Assembly (NCBI GenBank): GCA_016709315.1
Contig: JADJMZ010000004.1
Span: 243,094 to 307,093 of the forward strand
DNA: 64,000 nucleotides
Direction of reading: 5' to 3'
DNA from: Ignavibacteria bacterium
GTDB lineage: Bacteria; Bacteroidota; Ignavibacteria; Tepidaquicellales; Tepidaquicellaceae
Of the stretch, positions 44,842 to 53,027 are shown one piece after another; positions within the stretch are counted from its first letter, which is position 1, and the number at the start of each line of letters is the position of its first letter. The position numbers and the translations under genes were made by a program. The notes under the pieces are model-generated. The model saw only the letters and a list, made by a program, of their open reading frames with translations. It had not been told where the DNA came from and did no database searches.

Positions 44842-46050
44842 TTACTTCGCTTTTGTCAGATCTTCATCCGATGCATTCTTCGATCTCTGAAGTGTTCTTA
44901 TATAATGTATGATCGCCCATCTGTCATCTACTGAAACCTGCTCTGCATAACTCGGCATTACGTTCTGACCGTTCGTGATCACATGATAAATATTTCCGTC
45001 TGACCAGTTAAGTACTTTCTGATTGTGAAGACTCGGCGGTTTCGGGAACTGATCTTTCATCCTTCCGTCTCCTTCTCCGAAATATCCGTGACATGGACTG
45101 CAGTATATATTAAATCTTTCCTGACCTCTTTCGAGAACTTTTCTGCTGACAGCCAAAGGATTTGAAAGTAATTTTACTGATGAATCCGGCATACCTTTAT
45201 ATTCATAAGGTAGAAATCCTCTTGCAACTGTTCCGTTTACAGGTTCCCTCATTCCCGCTTTATTCGGAAAAAAATCGCTCTTACTCTGTGAATTAATCTT
45301 TGCCTGCTTCCACATCCAGTCAAAAGGAACTACATCATATAATACTATATTAAGCGTGATATAAGTTATGATCGCTGTTAAAATGGCTGTTGCAAATATT
45401 ATCGAAATAAACTTCCCGTCGAATATCGGCGTCTTTATTCCTAAGTTGGTTTCCCTGTAATAAATCTCCTGAATTTCAAATGCTCCCCCGGAAAGGAATA
45501 ATTTCCTTACTTCTGAATCGCTGAATTTTTCATCATCAGCTTTTATTACTACACCGAATTTATCCGAAGAAACTCTTTTCATAAAATCAGTGTCATTCAG
45601 CGGACTGTTGATCTTCGGAAGCTGATTAAAAAGTATAAGCATTCCGAAAACTGTGGCTATACCTGTCAGAAGCACAGTTCCCTCAAATGTAATCGGAATC
45701 GCAGGCGGAAGCGAGAAGAAAGGTTTACCGCCGATAATGTTCTGATAATTTACGGAAGACATCCACCATATCATAAGCAGGGCAAGACACATTCCTGTCA
45801 GACCTAATGCGAATGAGACATATCCTACCTTCGAACTTTTCATTCCCATCGCATCATCCATTCCGTGCATCGGATACGGAGTATACACATCGAATTTTTC
45901 GTAACCTTTCCCGGCTACATCAGCCGCCGCTGTGATTATCTCGTTCGGCGTATTGTACAATGCGGCAAGTCCGAAAAGCTTTTTGCTTCTTGGCTCTCTG
46001 TCGTCTTTAGAGTCGTACTCTTTTACAAAATTAATTAGTTTTTTAATCAT
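44842..46050 (-). CDS. actD: Fused ACIII subunits ActD and ActE
   Basis: A 402-residue fusion from ATG at 46050, which overlaps the actC stop as ATGATTAA; another ATG lies four codons upstream. The first 200 residues are ActD (DUF3341): 'LFGLAALYNTPNEIITAA', 'YTPYPMHGMDDAMG' and two TM helices. A third TM helix (about 213-236) then brings the chain to the periplasm, where a cytochrome c domain follows with 'CSPCHG' (C317-H321) and a Met ligand in 'NVMPSYAEQV'. This second half matches ActE. In many operons the two are separate genes. The topology works: an odd number of TMs separates ActD from the haem. Confidence 0.92.
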   Translation of the reverse strand: MIKKLINFVKEYDSKDDREPRSKKLFGLAALYNTPNEIITAAADVAGKGYEKFDVYTPYPMHGMDDAMGMKSSKVGYVSFALGLTGMCLALLMIWWMSSVNYQNIIGGKPFFSLPPAIPITFEGTVLLTGIATVFGMLILFNQLPKINSPLNDTDFMKRVSSDKFGVVIKADDEKFSDSEVRKLFLSGGAFEIQEIYYRETNLGIKTPIFDGKFISIIFATAILTAIITYITLNIVLYDVVPFDWMWKQAKINSQSKSDFFPNKAGMREPVNGTVARGFLPYEYKGMPDSSVKLLSNPLAVSRKVLERGQERFNIYCSPCHGYFGEGDGRMKDQFPKPPSLHNQKVLNWSDGNIYHVITNGQNVMPSYAEQVSVDDRWAIIHYIRTLQRSKNASDEDLTKAK

Positions 46051-47440
46051 GATGCTGACCATTGCCGCCCGGGTGAGGATGTATCGTCGGCTGCGCTCCT
46101 TCCACTACGGCTTTTATTTCTGAAATAGATACCAAAGTTAAAGTTTTTAAGAATAATAATAAGAATGTAAAGAAGAATCCGAAACTTCCGAGAAGCAGTC
46201 CGAGATCAACTAATGTCGGATAATACATCGCCCAGCTTGACGGAAGAAAATCCCTGTGCAAAGATGTTACTATAATTACAAATCTCTCAAACCACATTCC
46301 GACATTCACTAATATCACAAGCACCATCGTTATTGGAATAGATCTTCTTATCTTTTTAAACCAGAACAACTGCGGGAAAATCACATTGCAGCTTACCATT
46401 GTCCAGTATGCCCAGGCATAAGGTCCGAAAGCCCTGTTGATAAATACGAACTGCTCAAATGTATTTCCGCTGTACCATGCGATGAAAAATTCCATTCCGT
46501 ATGCATATCCAACCATCATACCCGTTGCAAGAAGAATCTTGTTCATCTTCTCAAGATGACCGATGGTTATTATGTGTTCCATGTTGAAAACTTTTCTCAC
46601 GAGTATAAGCACTGTTGACACCATACCGAATCCGGAGAATATAGCTCCGGCAACAAAGTAAGGAGGGAATATAGTAGTATGCCATCCGGGTAATACAGAA
46701 ACTGCAAAGTCAAAACTAACGATTGTATGAACAGACAATACAAGCGGCGTTGAAATACCTGCAAGTATCAGATAAGCTCTTTCGTAATTGCTCCAGTTTC
46801 TGTTGGAGTTTGTCCAGCCGAGTGATAAAACAGAGTATATTGTTTTCTTAATCTTGCTTGTCGTCCTGTCCCTTAATGTTGCAAGATCAGGAATCAATCC
46901 GATTCCCCAGAATAAAAATGAAATTGTAAAGTATGTTGATACTGCGAACACATCCCATAACAATGGAGATGAAAAATTCACCCAGACTCCGTTTTGATTT
47001 GGTAATGGAAGCAGATAACCTGCAAGCCACGGTCTTCCTGTATGTATGATTGGGAAAATACCTGCAGTCATAACGGCAAATATCGTCATCGCTTCTGCGA
47101 ATCTCGCAATACCTGTTCTCCATTTCTGCCTGAAAAGAAATAAGATAGCGGAGATAAGCGTTCCCGCGTGACCTATACCGATCCAGAAAACAAAGTTGAT
47201 AATGTCAAAAGCCCATCCGACAGGATTATTATTTCCCCACATTCCGATTCCGTAATAGAATGTAAGAGACAGACAGAATGCACCGATAAGCAGTGCAGTT
47301 GATGATATTGAGAATGCTATCCACCAGCCCTTAGTCGGCTTCGTCTCGGTGGGAAGCGCGATCACTTCATCAATCTCTTTAAAAGATTTTTTTGCTTCTA
47401 CAAGTGGTAACTCTCTTGTATAGGTTGAATCAAAACTCAA
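46043..47440 (-). CDS. actC: Alternative complex III subunit ActC (NrfD-like)
   Basis: A 465-residue NrfD/PsrC-family membrane protein with about ten TM helices. It contains the quinol site of ACIII next to the Fe-S chain of ActB. Visible are 'IGIGHAGTLISAILFLFRQKWRTG', 'FPIIHTGRPWLAGYLLP' and 'VLSVHTIVSFDFAVSVLPGWH'. Its start overlaps the actB stop by four bases (ATGA), showing tight coupling. The C-terminal tail is His/Gly-rich. Confidence 0.95.
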   Translation of the reverse strand: MSFDSTYTRELPLVEAKKSFKEIDEVIALPTETKPTKGWWIAFSISSTALLIGAFCLSLTFYYGIGMWGNNNPVGWAFDIINFVFWIGIGHAGTLISAILFLFRQKWRTGIARFAEAMTIFAVMTAGIFPIIHTGRPWLAGYLLPLPNQNGVWVNFSSPLLWDVFAVSTYFTISFLFWGIGLIPDLATLRDRTTSKIKKTIYSVLSLGWTNSNRNWSNYERAYLILAGISTPLVLSVHTIVSFDFAVSVLPGWHTTIFPPYFVAGAIFSGFGMVSTVLILVRKVFNMEHIITIGHLEKMNKILLATGMMVGYAYGMEFFIAWYSGNTFEQFVFINRAFGPYAWAYWTMVSCNVIFPQLFWFKKIRRSIPITMVLVILVNVGMWFERFVIIVTSLHRDFLPSSWAMYYPTLVDLGLLLGSFGFFFTFLLLFLKTLTLVSISEIKAVVEGAQPTIHPHPGGNGQHHD

Positions 47441-50400
47441 TGATGCTCCTCCGTTTTTTCGATTTCAAGAACATTTCTTAATTTTGCAAGGTATGTTACA
47501 TTCGGCTTTACTTTTATCTCTTCAAGCACAGTGTATCCAAGCTTGCTGTTATTCAGTTTATAAAACTCCGCTTCTTTGTCATTCTGATCTCCGAAGTGAA
47601 TCGCGCTTGTGTTACAGGCTTCCTGACATGCGGTCTTTACATTCGAACCTATGACATATCTGTTTTCCTGAATTGCCATCTGTCTCTCTTCCATTATTCT
47701 CTGTATGCAGAATGTGCATTTCTCCATTACTCCTCTTGACCTTACCGTAACTTCGGGATTCGCCATTAATGAGTATGACTCTTCGAGCTGAACTGAATCT
47801 CTGAACCTGTCCCTGAAGTTGAAATAGTTGAACCTTCTTACTTTGTAAGGGCAGTTATTCGAGCAGTATCTTGTTCCTACGCATCTGTTATAAGCCATTC
47901 CGTTCAGTCCGTCCGCGCTGTGTGATGTTGCCGCAACCGGGCATACATTTTCGCAAGGCGCGAAATCACAATGCTGACACAGCATCGGCTGAAAACTTGT
48001 CTTCGGCACTTCGGGTGTTCCCGAATAATATCTGTCAATTCTTATCCAGTGCATTTCCCTGTTTGCCTTTACCTGATCTTTTCCGACTACCGGAATATTG
48101 TTTTCTACATTACAAGCCGCTGCGCATTCATTGCATCCGGTACATTTATTAAGATCAATGACCATTCCCCATTTCGTTCCGGTGTGAACATACTGTTCGT
48201 TTATGCTTCCTACTTTCAACTTCTCTGTTTCTTCTTCTGAATATTTTGTCTTATGCGCTGTCAGAAAATCAGGATCTTCTTTGTACTGAAGATATGTACC
48301 TTCCTGAATGATCTCCCTTCTGTACTGAATGTCTTTTAACAGCGGCTCGTCAAATGCAAAGTGTTCCTGCGTTGAAACAAGTTCGTAAACGCTTCCTGTC
48401 TTTTCAATTTTTGCATCGTTAAACATCCATTGCGATACTTTTGAATTCTTTGACATCATCTTATTTGCATTCACGCCGACATCTTTTCCTACTGTTCCGC
48501 AGACACTTCTTCCGTATCCGAGTTCGACTGCTATGACACCTTCGGCAGTTCCCGGCTGTATGAATACCGGCACTTCAATGCTTCCTGCTGATGTCGTTAC
48601 TTTTATAATGTCATTTGATTTCAGACTAAGAGCTTTTGCTGTCTGCACTGATATCGCTGCATAATTGTCCCAGACTATTCTCGATAACGGCTTTGGCAAT
48701 TCCTGAAGCCAGCCGTTGTTGGCGAATCTTCCGTCTCCGAGAGATGAACTTTTTAAAAGTATCAGAACAGTTTCGTTGCTTTGTGTTAATTTTGAATTGC
48801 CGGAAGTCAGCGCTTCAGATTTGAATGCTGTTGGTGAATTTTCTCCCGCTGCTGAAACCGTTTTTGTACTTACAACTCCGTCATTCAATGCTGCATACCA
48901 TTGTTTCATAAAATTAGCATCACTTCCTGCACTCTGCAATGCGCCTGCTTTCCAGTTGTCCATCACATATTTCTGATATATCTCATTATTGAATGCATCC
49001 TTTGTTCCTTTTGACCAGGTAAGCAGTATTTCTTCCTTCTGTCTTGTGTTGTACAAAGGAGCGATAACCGGCTGCTGAAGACTGTAAAAATTATTTCGTG
49101 TCTGAAAATCTCCCCATGATTCGAACATTGTATTCACCGGCAGTACAAAATTACTTTTGTCTGAAGATTCATTTATGGTCTCTGTAAGTGAAATTACAAG
49201 CGGCACTTTGCTCAATGCATCCGCATATCCGTAATCTCCGGGTAAATTGTAAACAGGATTTGAATCAAAGTGAATGACTGCTCCGACTTTTCCCGATTTC
49301 ATGTCCGAGATAAGATTTTCGAGTTCAGATTTTGAACTCAATGGAACTTGCTCAACAATCGAAACATCTTTTATATAAAGCTTGTTGTTTCCGAGTACTT
49401 CGTTTAAAAGATTTACTGCAATGTGCGTTGACTCCGGCAGCATCGAACCTGCAGTCACAAATGAACTTCCCTGATTTTTCTTAAGGTCTTCAATTAAATG
49501 AGCGACAGTTTCCTTTGATAAATTATTTTTCTCAACAAAGCTGTTCAGATTATAACTCTGTAACTTTCCGGTAACTCCGCCATCTGCTGACAAAGCTGAT
49601 ACTTTCTGCTTTGATACAAATTCATTCAGAAGACAGTAAACAAATTCTTCAATCGCATCCGTCCTCAGTATCATTCTGTAATCAGCATTCATCCCTGTTA
49701 CGCTCGCATTTCCTTCGACCGAATAAAGTCTGTTGAATTCTTCTCCGTTAAATGCATCTCTTCTTTGTGAATACAGTCTTGAATTTTCAACTTTGTTTCC
49801 TTCATTGCCCAGAAAATCTGATTCAAGGGCAAGTATTACATTTGCCTTATCAAGCTGCACAAGAGGAAAAGTCTTTGCGCCGTAACATTTTTCAAAAGCG
49901 CTGTTCTTATTTGCATCGCTGAACAATTCAAACGAATAAACTTTTGCAGTCGGATAAGCTGTCTTAAAATCTTCAGTAAGTAATTTTTTCTGTGAAGGTG
50001 AATTAATTTTATTAGTAACGATGACAATTTCCTTACCGGATGACGCTGCGCTTTTCAGCTGTGTTATGATTTTATCATCAGCTGCAGCCCATGTAATATC
50101 ATTTCCGCCTGTATTATTAATCCTTTCGGATGGATTCTTAAGTCTCTCCGGATCATAAAGATTCATCACGCTTGCCTGACCAATTGCGCAGATCTTGCCT
50201 TTGCTGACAGGATGATCGGGATTTCCGTCAACTTTTATCGGACGTCCTTCAAGTGTTTTTATAAGTATTCCGCAGGCATACTGACAACCGGTACAAGTGG
50301 ATGCATAGTAAGTCGGATTACCGATCGTAACTGATTCGGGTTTCTTATTATAAGGTACGATCTCACCTTTATCCCTGAAATTAGAACAGCCGGAAGCTGC

Positions 50401-50694
50401 AACTGCTGCAGAAGCGCTCAGGAGAGCAAGAAATTTTCTGCGCGAAACTTTCGAGAATGAATTTTCATCCGGTCTGTCAAGAGCGCCGGGCATGAATTCA
50501 TTTTTCTTTTCACGGATAAAATCGGGATCGTTATAAAGCTCTCTGAAACTTCTCCAGTAATTCGAATCCTTTTCCTGATTTTCATTTACCGGAACTGTCG
50601 TTTCAGTAACTGCCGCGGTCTCAATTATTTTACCGCTTATGTCTATGACCTTTTTATCCATTATTGACTTGTCTTGATTTTCTCTTAACGGCAT
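47437..50694 (-). CDS. actB: ACIII subunit ActB (molybdopterin-type plus Fe-S domain)
   Basis: A 1085-residue protein; an ATG at 50661 would shorten it by 11. An extended Tat leader has 'YWRSFRELYNDPDF' followed by the twin-arginine 'SRRKFLALL' (R85-R86). The first large domain is molybdopterin-oxidoreductase-like and has C134, C137, C141 and C169, a CxxCx3Cx27C pattern. The second domain is ferredoxin-like with four Cys clusters: 'CTGCNECAAAC', 'CQHCDFAPCENVC', 'CVGTRYCSNNC' and 'CTFC'. The Thr in the third fits a [3Fe-4S] centre. It moves electrons from the ActC quinol site to the haems of ActA/ActE. Confidence 0.95.
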   Translation of the reverse strand: MPLRENQDKSIMDKKVIDISGKIIETAAVTETTVPVNENQEKDSNYWRSFRELYNDPDFIREKKNEFMPGALDRPDENSFSKVSRRKFLALLSASAAVAASGCSNFRDKGEIVPYNKKPESVTIGNPTYYASTCTGCQYACGILIKTLEGRPIKVDGNPDHPVSKGKICAIGQASVMNLYDPERLKNPSERINNTGGNDITWAAADDKIITQLKSAASSGKEIVIVTNKINSPSQKKLLTEDFKTAYPTAKVYSFELFSDANKNSAFEKCYGAKTFPLVQLDKANVILALESDFLGNEGNKVENSRLYSQRRDAFNGEEFNRLYSVEGNASVTGMNADYRMILRTDAIEEFVYCLLNEFVSKQKVSALSADGGVTGKLQSYNLNSFVEKNNLSKETVAHLIEDLKKNQGSSFVTAGSMLPESTHIAVNLLNEVLGNNKLYIKDVSIVEQVPLSSKSELENLISDMKSGKVGAVIHFDSNPVYNLPGDYGYADALSKVPLVISLTETINESSDKSNFVLPVNTMFESWGDFQTRNNFYSLQQPVIAPLYNTRQKEEILLTWSKGTKDAFNNEIYQKYVMDNWKAGALQSAGSDANFMKQWYAALNDGVVSTKTVSAAGENSPTAFKSEALTSGNSKLTQSNETVLILLKSSSLGDGRFANNGWLQELPKPLSRIVWDNYAAISVQTAKALSLKSNDIIKVTTSAGSIEVPVFIQPGTAEGVIAVELGYGRSVCGTVGKDVGVNANKMMSKNSKVSQWMFNDAKIEKTGSVYELVSTQEHFAFDEPLLKDIQYRREIIQEGTYLQYKEDPDFLTAHKTKYSEEETEKLKVGSINEQYVHTGTKWGMVIDLNKCTGCNECAAACNVENNIPVVGKDQVKANREMHWIRIDRYYSGTPEVPKTSFQPMLCQHCDFAPCENVCPVAATSHSADGLNGMAYNRCVGTRYCSNNCPYKVRRFNYFNFRDRFRDSVQLEESYSLMANPEVTVRSRGVMEKCTFCIQRIMEERQMAIQENRYVIGSNVKTACQEACNTSAIHFGDQNDKEAEFYKLNNSKLGYTVLEEIKVKPNVTYLAKLRNVLEIEKTEEHH

Positions 50695-50875
50695 TAGGAT
50701 TTTCTGTGATTTTTATTGTAGAATCTTTTGAAGCTATTCCTGAACGGAAGAGTGAAGAAGGGATATTTAAGAATGCAAACAATCCCAACAGCGCTGAACC
50801 GGAATAAATAAAAAACTTCTTTCTCTTTATTGTCACTGATTCAGTATTTTTTATTAAGTTATTTTTTTCTGGCAT
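50654..50875 (-). CDS. Small membrane protein between actA and actB
   Basis: A 73-residue ORF starting at ATG 50875, eight bases past the actA stop, and ending inside the start of actB. It has one hydrophobic segment (about 21-43, 'FFIYSGSALLGLFAFLNIP') preceded by 'IKRKKF' and followed by a polar, basic tail ('AVKRKSRQ'). I recognise no family. It fits the gap between actA and actB closely, so it is probably translated. If actB starts at 50661 the overlap is only eight bases. Role unknown; a small ACIII accessory subunit is possible. Confidence 0.6.
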   Translation of the reverse strand: MPEKNNLIKNTESVTIKRKKFFIYSGSALLGLFAFLNIPSSLFRSGIASKDSTIKITENPNAVKRKSRQVNNG

Positions 50876-50883
50876 AATTTATT

Positions 50884-51471
50884 TTATCTGTGGCATGCTG
50901 AACAGTTTTGCGGACCGGTATTGATCTGCAGATTCTCTTTGCCGGGAATGATATTTTTGATATTTACAGCAGGATTTCTGTGGCAGTCGATACAAGCTCT
51001 CATGGAGAAATCCTTTACCTGCTCTACTACTTCCATCTCGGCAACATTGCCGTGACAGTTTGAGCAGTCTATACCTTTGTTAACGTGAACGCTGTGATTG
51101 AAATATGCAAAATCAGGAACTTTATGAACCCTCTTCCATTCAATCGGCACTCCTCGTGTATAATAATCTGTGAGCTTTATTATTTCCGGCTTATCTTTTC
51201 TTGCAATAGAATGACAGTTCATACAGACCTTGGCTGACGGAACGTTTGCATGCCTGGATTTATCCACATCACTATGGCAGTAACGACAGTCAATTTTAAG
51301 ATCGCCTGCGTGAAGTTTATGGGAATACAGGATTGGCTGTGCAGGAGTGTAACCTACGCCGTTCCTCTCAGCATAAGATGCATAATAAGTTACTGCGAAA
51401 ACTGTTAAAACTACAAAAATTAATACCGGTAAGCGTACTTTGAGGTTGTAATCGAGTAAAAAATTTTTCAT
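50884..51471 (-). CDS. actA: ACIII subunit ActA, pentahaem cytochrome c
   Basis: A 195-residue protein with one N-terminal TM anchor (about 13-34) and five CxxCH haem sites: C62, C83, C136, C160 and C190. The arrangement matches ActA of alternative complex III, which accepts electrons from ActB Fe-S centres. The last haem site is only one residue from the C-terminus. It is the first gene of the operon; the promoter must lie in the 644-bp region upstream but cannot be placed. Confidence 0.95.
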   Translation of the reverse strand: MKNFLLDYNLKVRLPVLIFVVLTVFAVTYYASYAERNGVGYTPAQPILYSHKLHAGDLKIDCRYCHSDVDKSRHANVPSAKVCMNCHSIARKDKPEIIKLTDYYTRGVPIEWKRVHKVPDFAYFNHSVHVNKGIDCSNCHGNVAEMEVVEQVKDFSMRACIDCHRNPAVNIKNIIPGKENLQINTGPQNCSACHR

Positions 51472-51700
51472 TAACTAGTTTAAAGTTAGCAACAAATATA
51501 TGTAATTTCTTTTTTTATTTCTATGGAATATTTAAAAATCTTTCAGAAATTTTTTAACTTCTGAACAATACTTTCTGTAATGAACTAAAAACTTTTATAA
51601 TTATGTGAATATAAAAATTTGTGTGGTTTAATATTTAATCTGTCTCTACCCGACAATGTCATTAAGTTAAGAGAGTTTCTAATCCTTTTCCCTAAGATGA

Positions 51701-51851
51701 CTAAGTAGACACTTCTGAAATACCCTTATTGTCATCCCCGCGTGCTTTTAGCGGGGATCCAATCATTGAAAACTAACTTAAAAATGGATTCCCGACAGGA
51801 GCACTCGGGAATGACAATACGAGGAGAGTTGATTTTTCAGAAGTTTCTAAG
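51701..51851. repeat. MITE-like nested palindrome
   Basis: The outer arms are CTAAGTAGACACTTCTGAAA (51701-51720) and a near-complement at 51834-51851. The inner arms are ATTGTCATCCCCG (51728-51740) and CGGGAATGACAAT (51806-51818) with one mismatch. Inside them GCGGGGATCC is complemented by GGATTCCCG. There is no ORF. Inner sequences of this TGTCATtCCCGC...GGGAATGACA type recur as small dispersed repeats in many bacterial genomes. Confidence 0.7.
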
Positions 51852-51873
51852 TAATAATATATTCCCTTTTAAA

Positions 51874-51936
51874 ACGCAAAGACTCTAAGAAAAATTAAAA
51901 GAATTATAGAACTTCGAGACTTGGAGTCTTTGAGGC
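51874..51936. repeat. Paired inverted repeat (CAAAGACTCYAAG family)
   Basis: ACGCAAAGACTCTAAGA (51874-51890) is opposed by CTTGGAGTCTTTGAGGC (to 51936). The same motif in the same head-to-head arrangement occurs at 62372-62439, so it is a dispersed element. Confidence 0.6.
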
Positions 51937-52064
51937 ATATTTGAATTTAAATTTTTGTTGGACATCTTTGGCAAAGATGTGAAACTTTTTTTTAAAATAT
52001 CTGTCGGATGTGTAGCAAGTTCAGTGAATATCAAGACTAACTTTTTAAATTTATTTATTTCCCC

Positions 52065-52127
52065 AACACTCTACACACTCCAAACACTCCACACACTCCA
52101 AACACTCTACACACTCTACACACTCCG
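52065..52127. repeat. Seven-copy 9-bp tandem repeat across the psuG stop
   Basis: Seven units of MACACTCYA-type 9-mers run without a break. The last units, on the minus strand, encode the final residues 'RSV' and the stop codon TAG of psuG (52116-52118). As the unit is three codons long, copy-number change would not shift frame. Confidence 0.85.
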
Positions 52128-53027
52128 CACTATAATCTCCGCAGCAAGTTTTGCATTATTCATAACCAGACGAATGTTCGATTCAAGACTTGTCCCTCCT
52201 GTAATGTTATTTATCTCAGAAAGTAAAAACGGAGTTACATCTTTTCCTTTAATATTATTCTTATCTGCTTTTGTTAATGAAGCTTCGATTGCTTCGTCTA
52301 TTATTTTTTTGTCCATGGAAAACTCTTCCGGAACAGGATTTGCAATTATCATTCCTCCGTTAAGACCAAGCTCCCTTTTCACCTTCATCGCTTCTGCAAT
52401 TTCTTCCGGCGAATCAAGTCTGTAATTGACTTTATATCCTGATTGTCTTGTATAAAATGCAGGAAATTCGTCTGTCCTGTATCCGATTACAGGGACTCCC
52501 ATAGTTTCTAAATATTCCAGAGTAAGTCCTATATCAAGTATTGACTTTACACCGGCAGATACTACCGCAATGTTTGTTATTGACAGCTCCTTTAGATCAG
52601 CTGAAATATCAAATGTATTCTGTGCATTTCTGTGAACTCCGCCGATTCCACCTGTAGCAAATATCTTCAGCGAAGCCAGTGCTGCGCAGATCATTGTTGC
52701 CGAAACTGTCGTAGCTGCATTTAATTTTTTTGAAATGATAACAGGAAGATCTCTTCTCGAAGCTTTTAGAATATTTTTACCCGTTGAAATAATTTCAAGA
52801 TCTCTCAATGACAATCCGACTTTTATTTTTCCGTCAATAATTGCAATTGTAGCCGGCACTGCATTATTTTTCCTTACAGTGTTTTCTACTAAAAGAGCTG
52901 TATCATAATTCTGCGGATAAGGCATTCCGTGTGAAATTATCGTTGACTCAAGAGCAACGACAGCTTTGTTTCCGTTGATAGCTTCTTTTACTTCTTCGGA
53001 AATTATGATGTAATTCTCAAAACTCAT
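52116..53027 (-). CDS. psuG: Pseudouridine-5'-phosphate glycosidase
   Basis: A 303-residue enzyme that cleaves the C-C glycosidic bond of pseudouridine 5'-phosphate to uracil and ribose 5-phosphate. Family motifs are 'VALESTIISHGMPYPQN', 'TTVSATMICAALASLKIFATGGIGGVH'-type core (positions about 105-131), 'GVPVIGYRTDEFPAFY' and 'GGMIIANPVP'. Length is normal. Its start overlaps the kinase gene upstream by 11 bases; together they degrade pseudouridine. The 3' end lies in a 9-bp tandem repeat. Confidence 0.94.
   Translation of the reverse strand: MSFENYIIISEEVKEAINGNKAVVALESTIISHGMPYPQNYDTALLVENTVRKNNAVPATIAIIDGKIKVGLSLRDLEIISTGKNILKASRRDLPVIISKKLNAATTVSATMICAALASLKIFATGGIGGVHRNAQNTFDISADLKELSITNIAVVSAGVKSILDIGLTLEYLETMGVPVIGYRTDEFPAFYTRQSGYKVNYRLDSPEEIAEAMKVKRELGLNGGMIIANPVPEEFSMDKKIIDEAIEASLTKADKNNIKGKDVTPFLLSEINNITGGTSLESNIRLVMNNAKLAAEIIVRSV

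Larger units (their letters stand above)
51472..52115. other. Intergenic region upstream of the act operon, 644 bp
   Basis: No gene is supported. The 170 bp nearest actA is AT-rich and should hold the operon promoter. Then follow a nested palindrome (51701-51851), a paired inverted repeat (51874-51936) and the start of a 9-bp tandem array that runs into the psuG stop codon. Most of the spacer is repeat-derived. Confidence 0.6.

Noticed and set aside
52065..52127. CRISPR-like array
   Set aside because: Units are only 9 bp and directly adjacent with no spacers; no cas genes nearby.
51955..52425. 156-codon plus-strand frame
   Set aside because: It is antisense to psuG and gets its low-complexity protein from the 9-bp tandem repeat; psuG is clearly the real gene.
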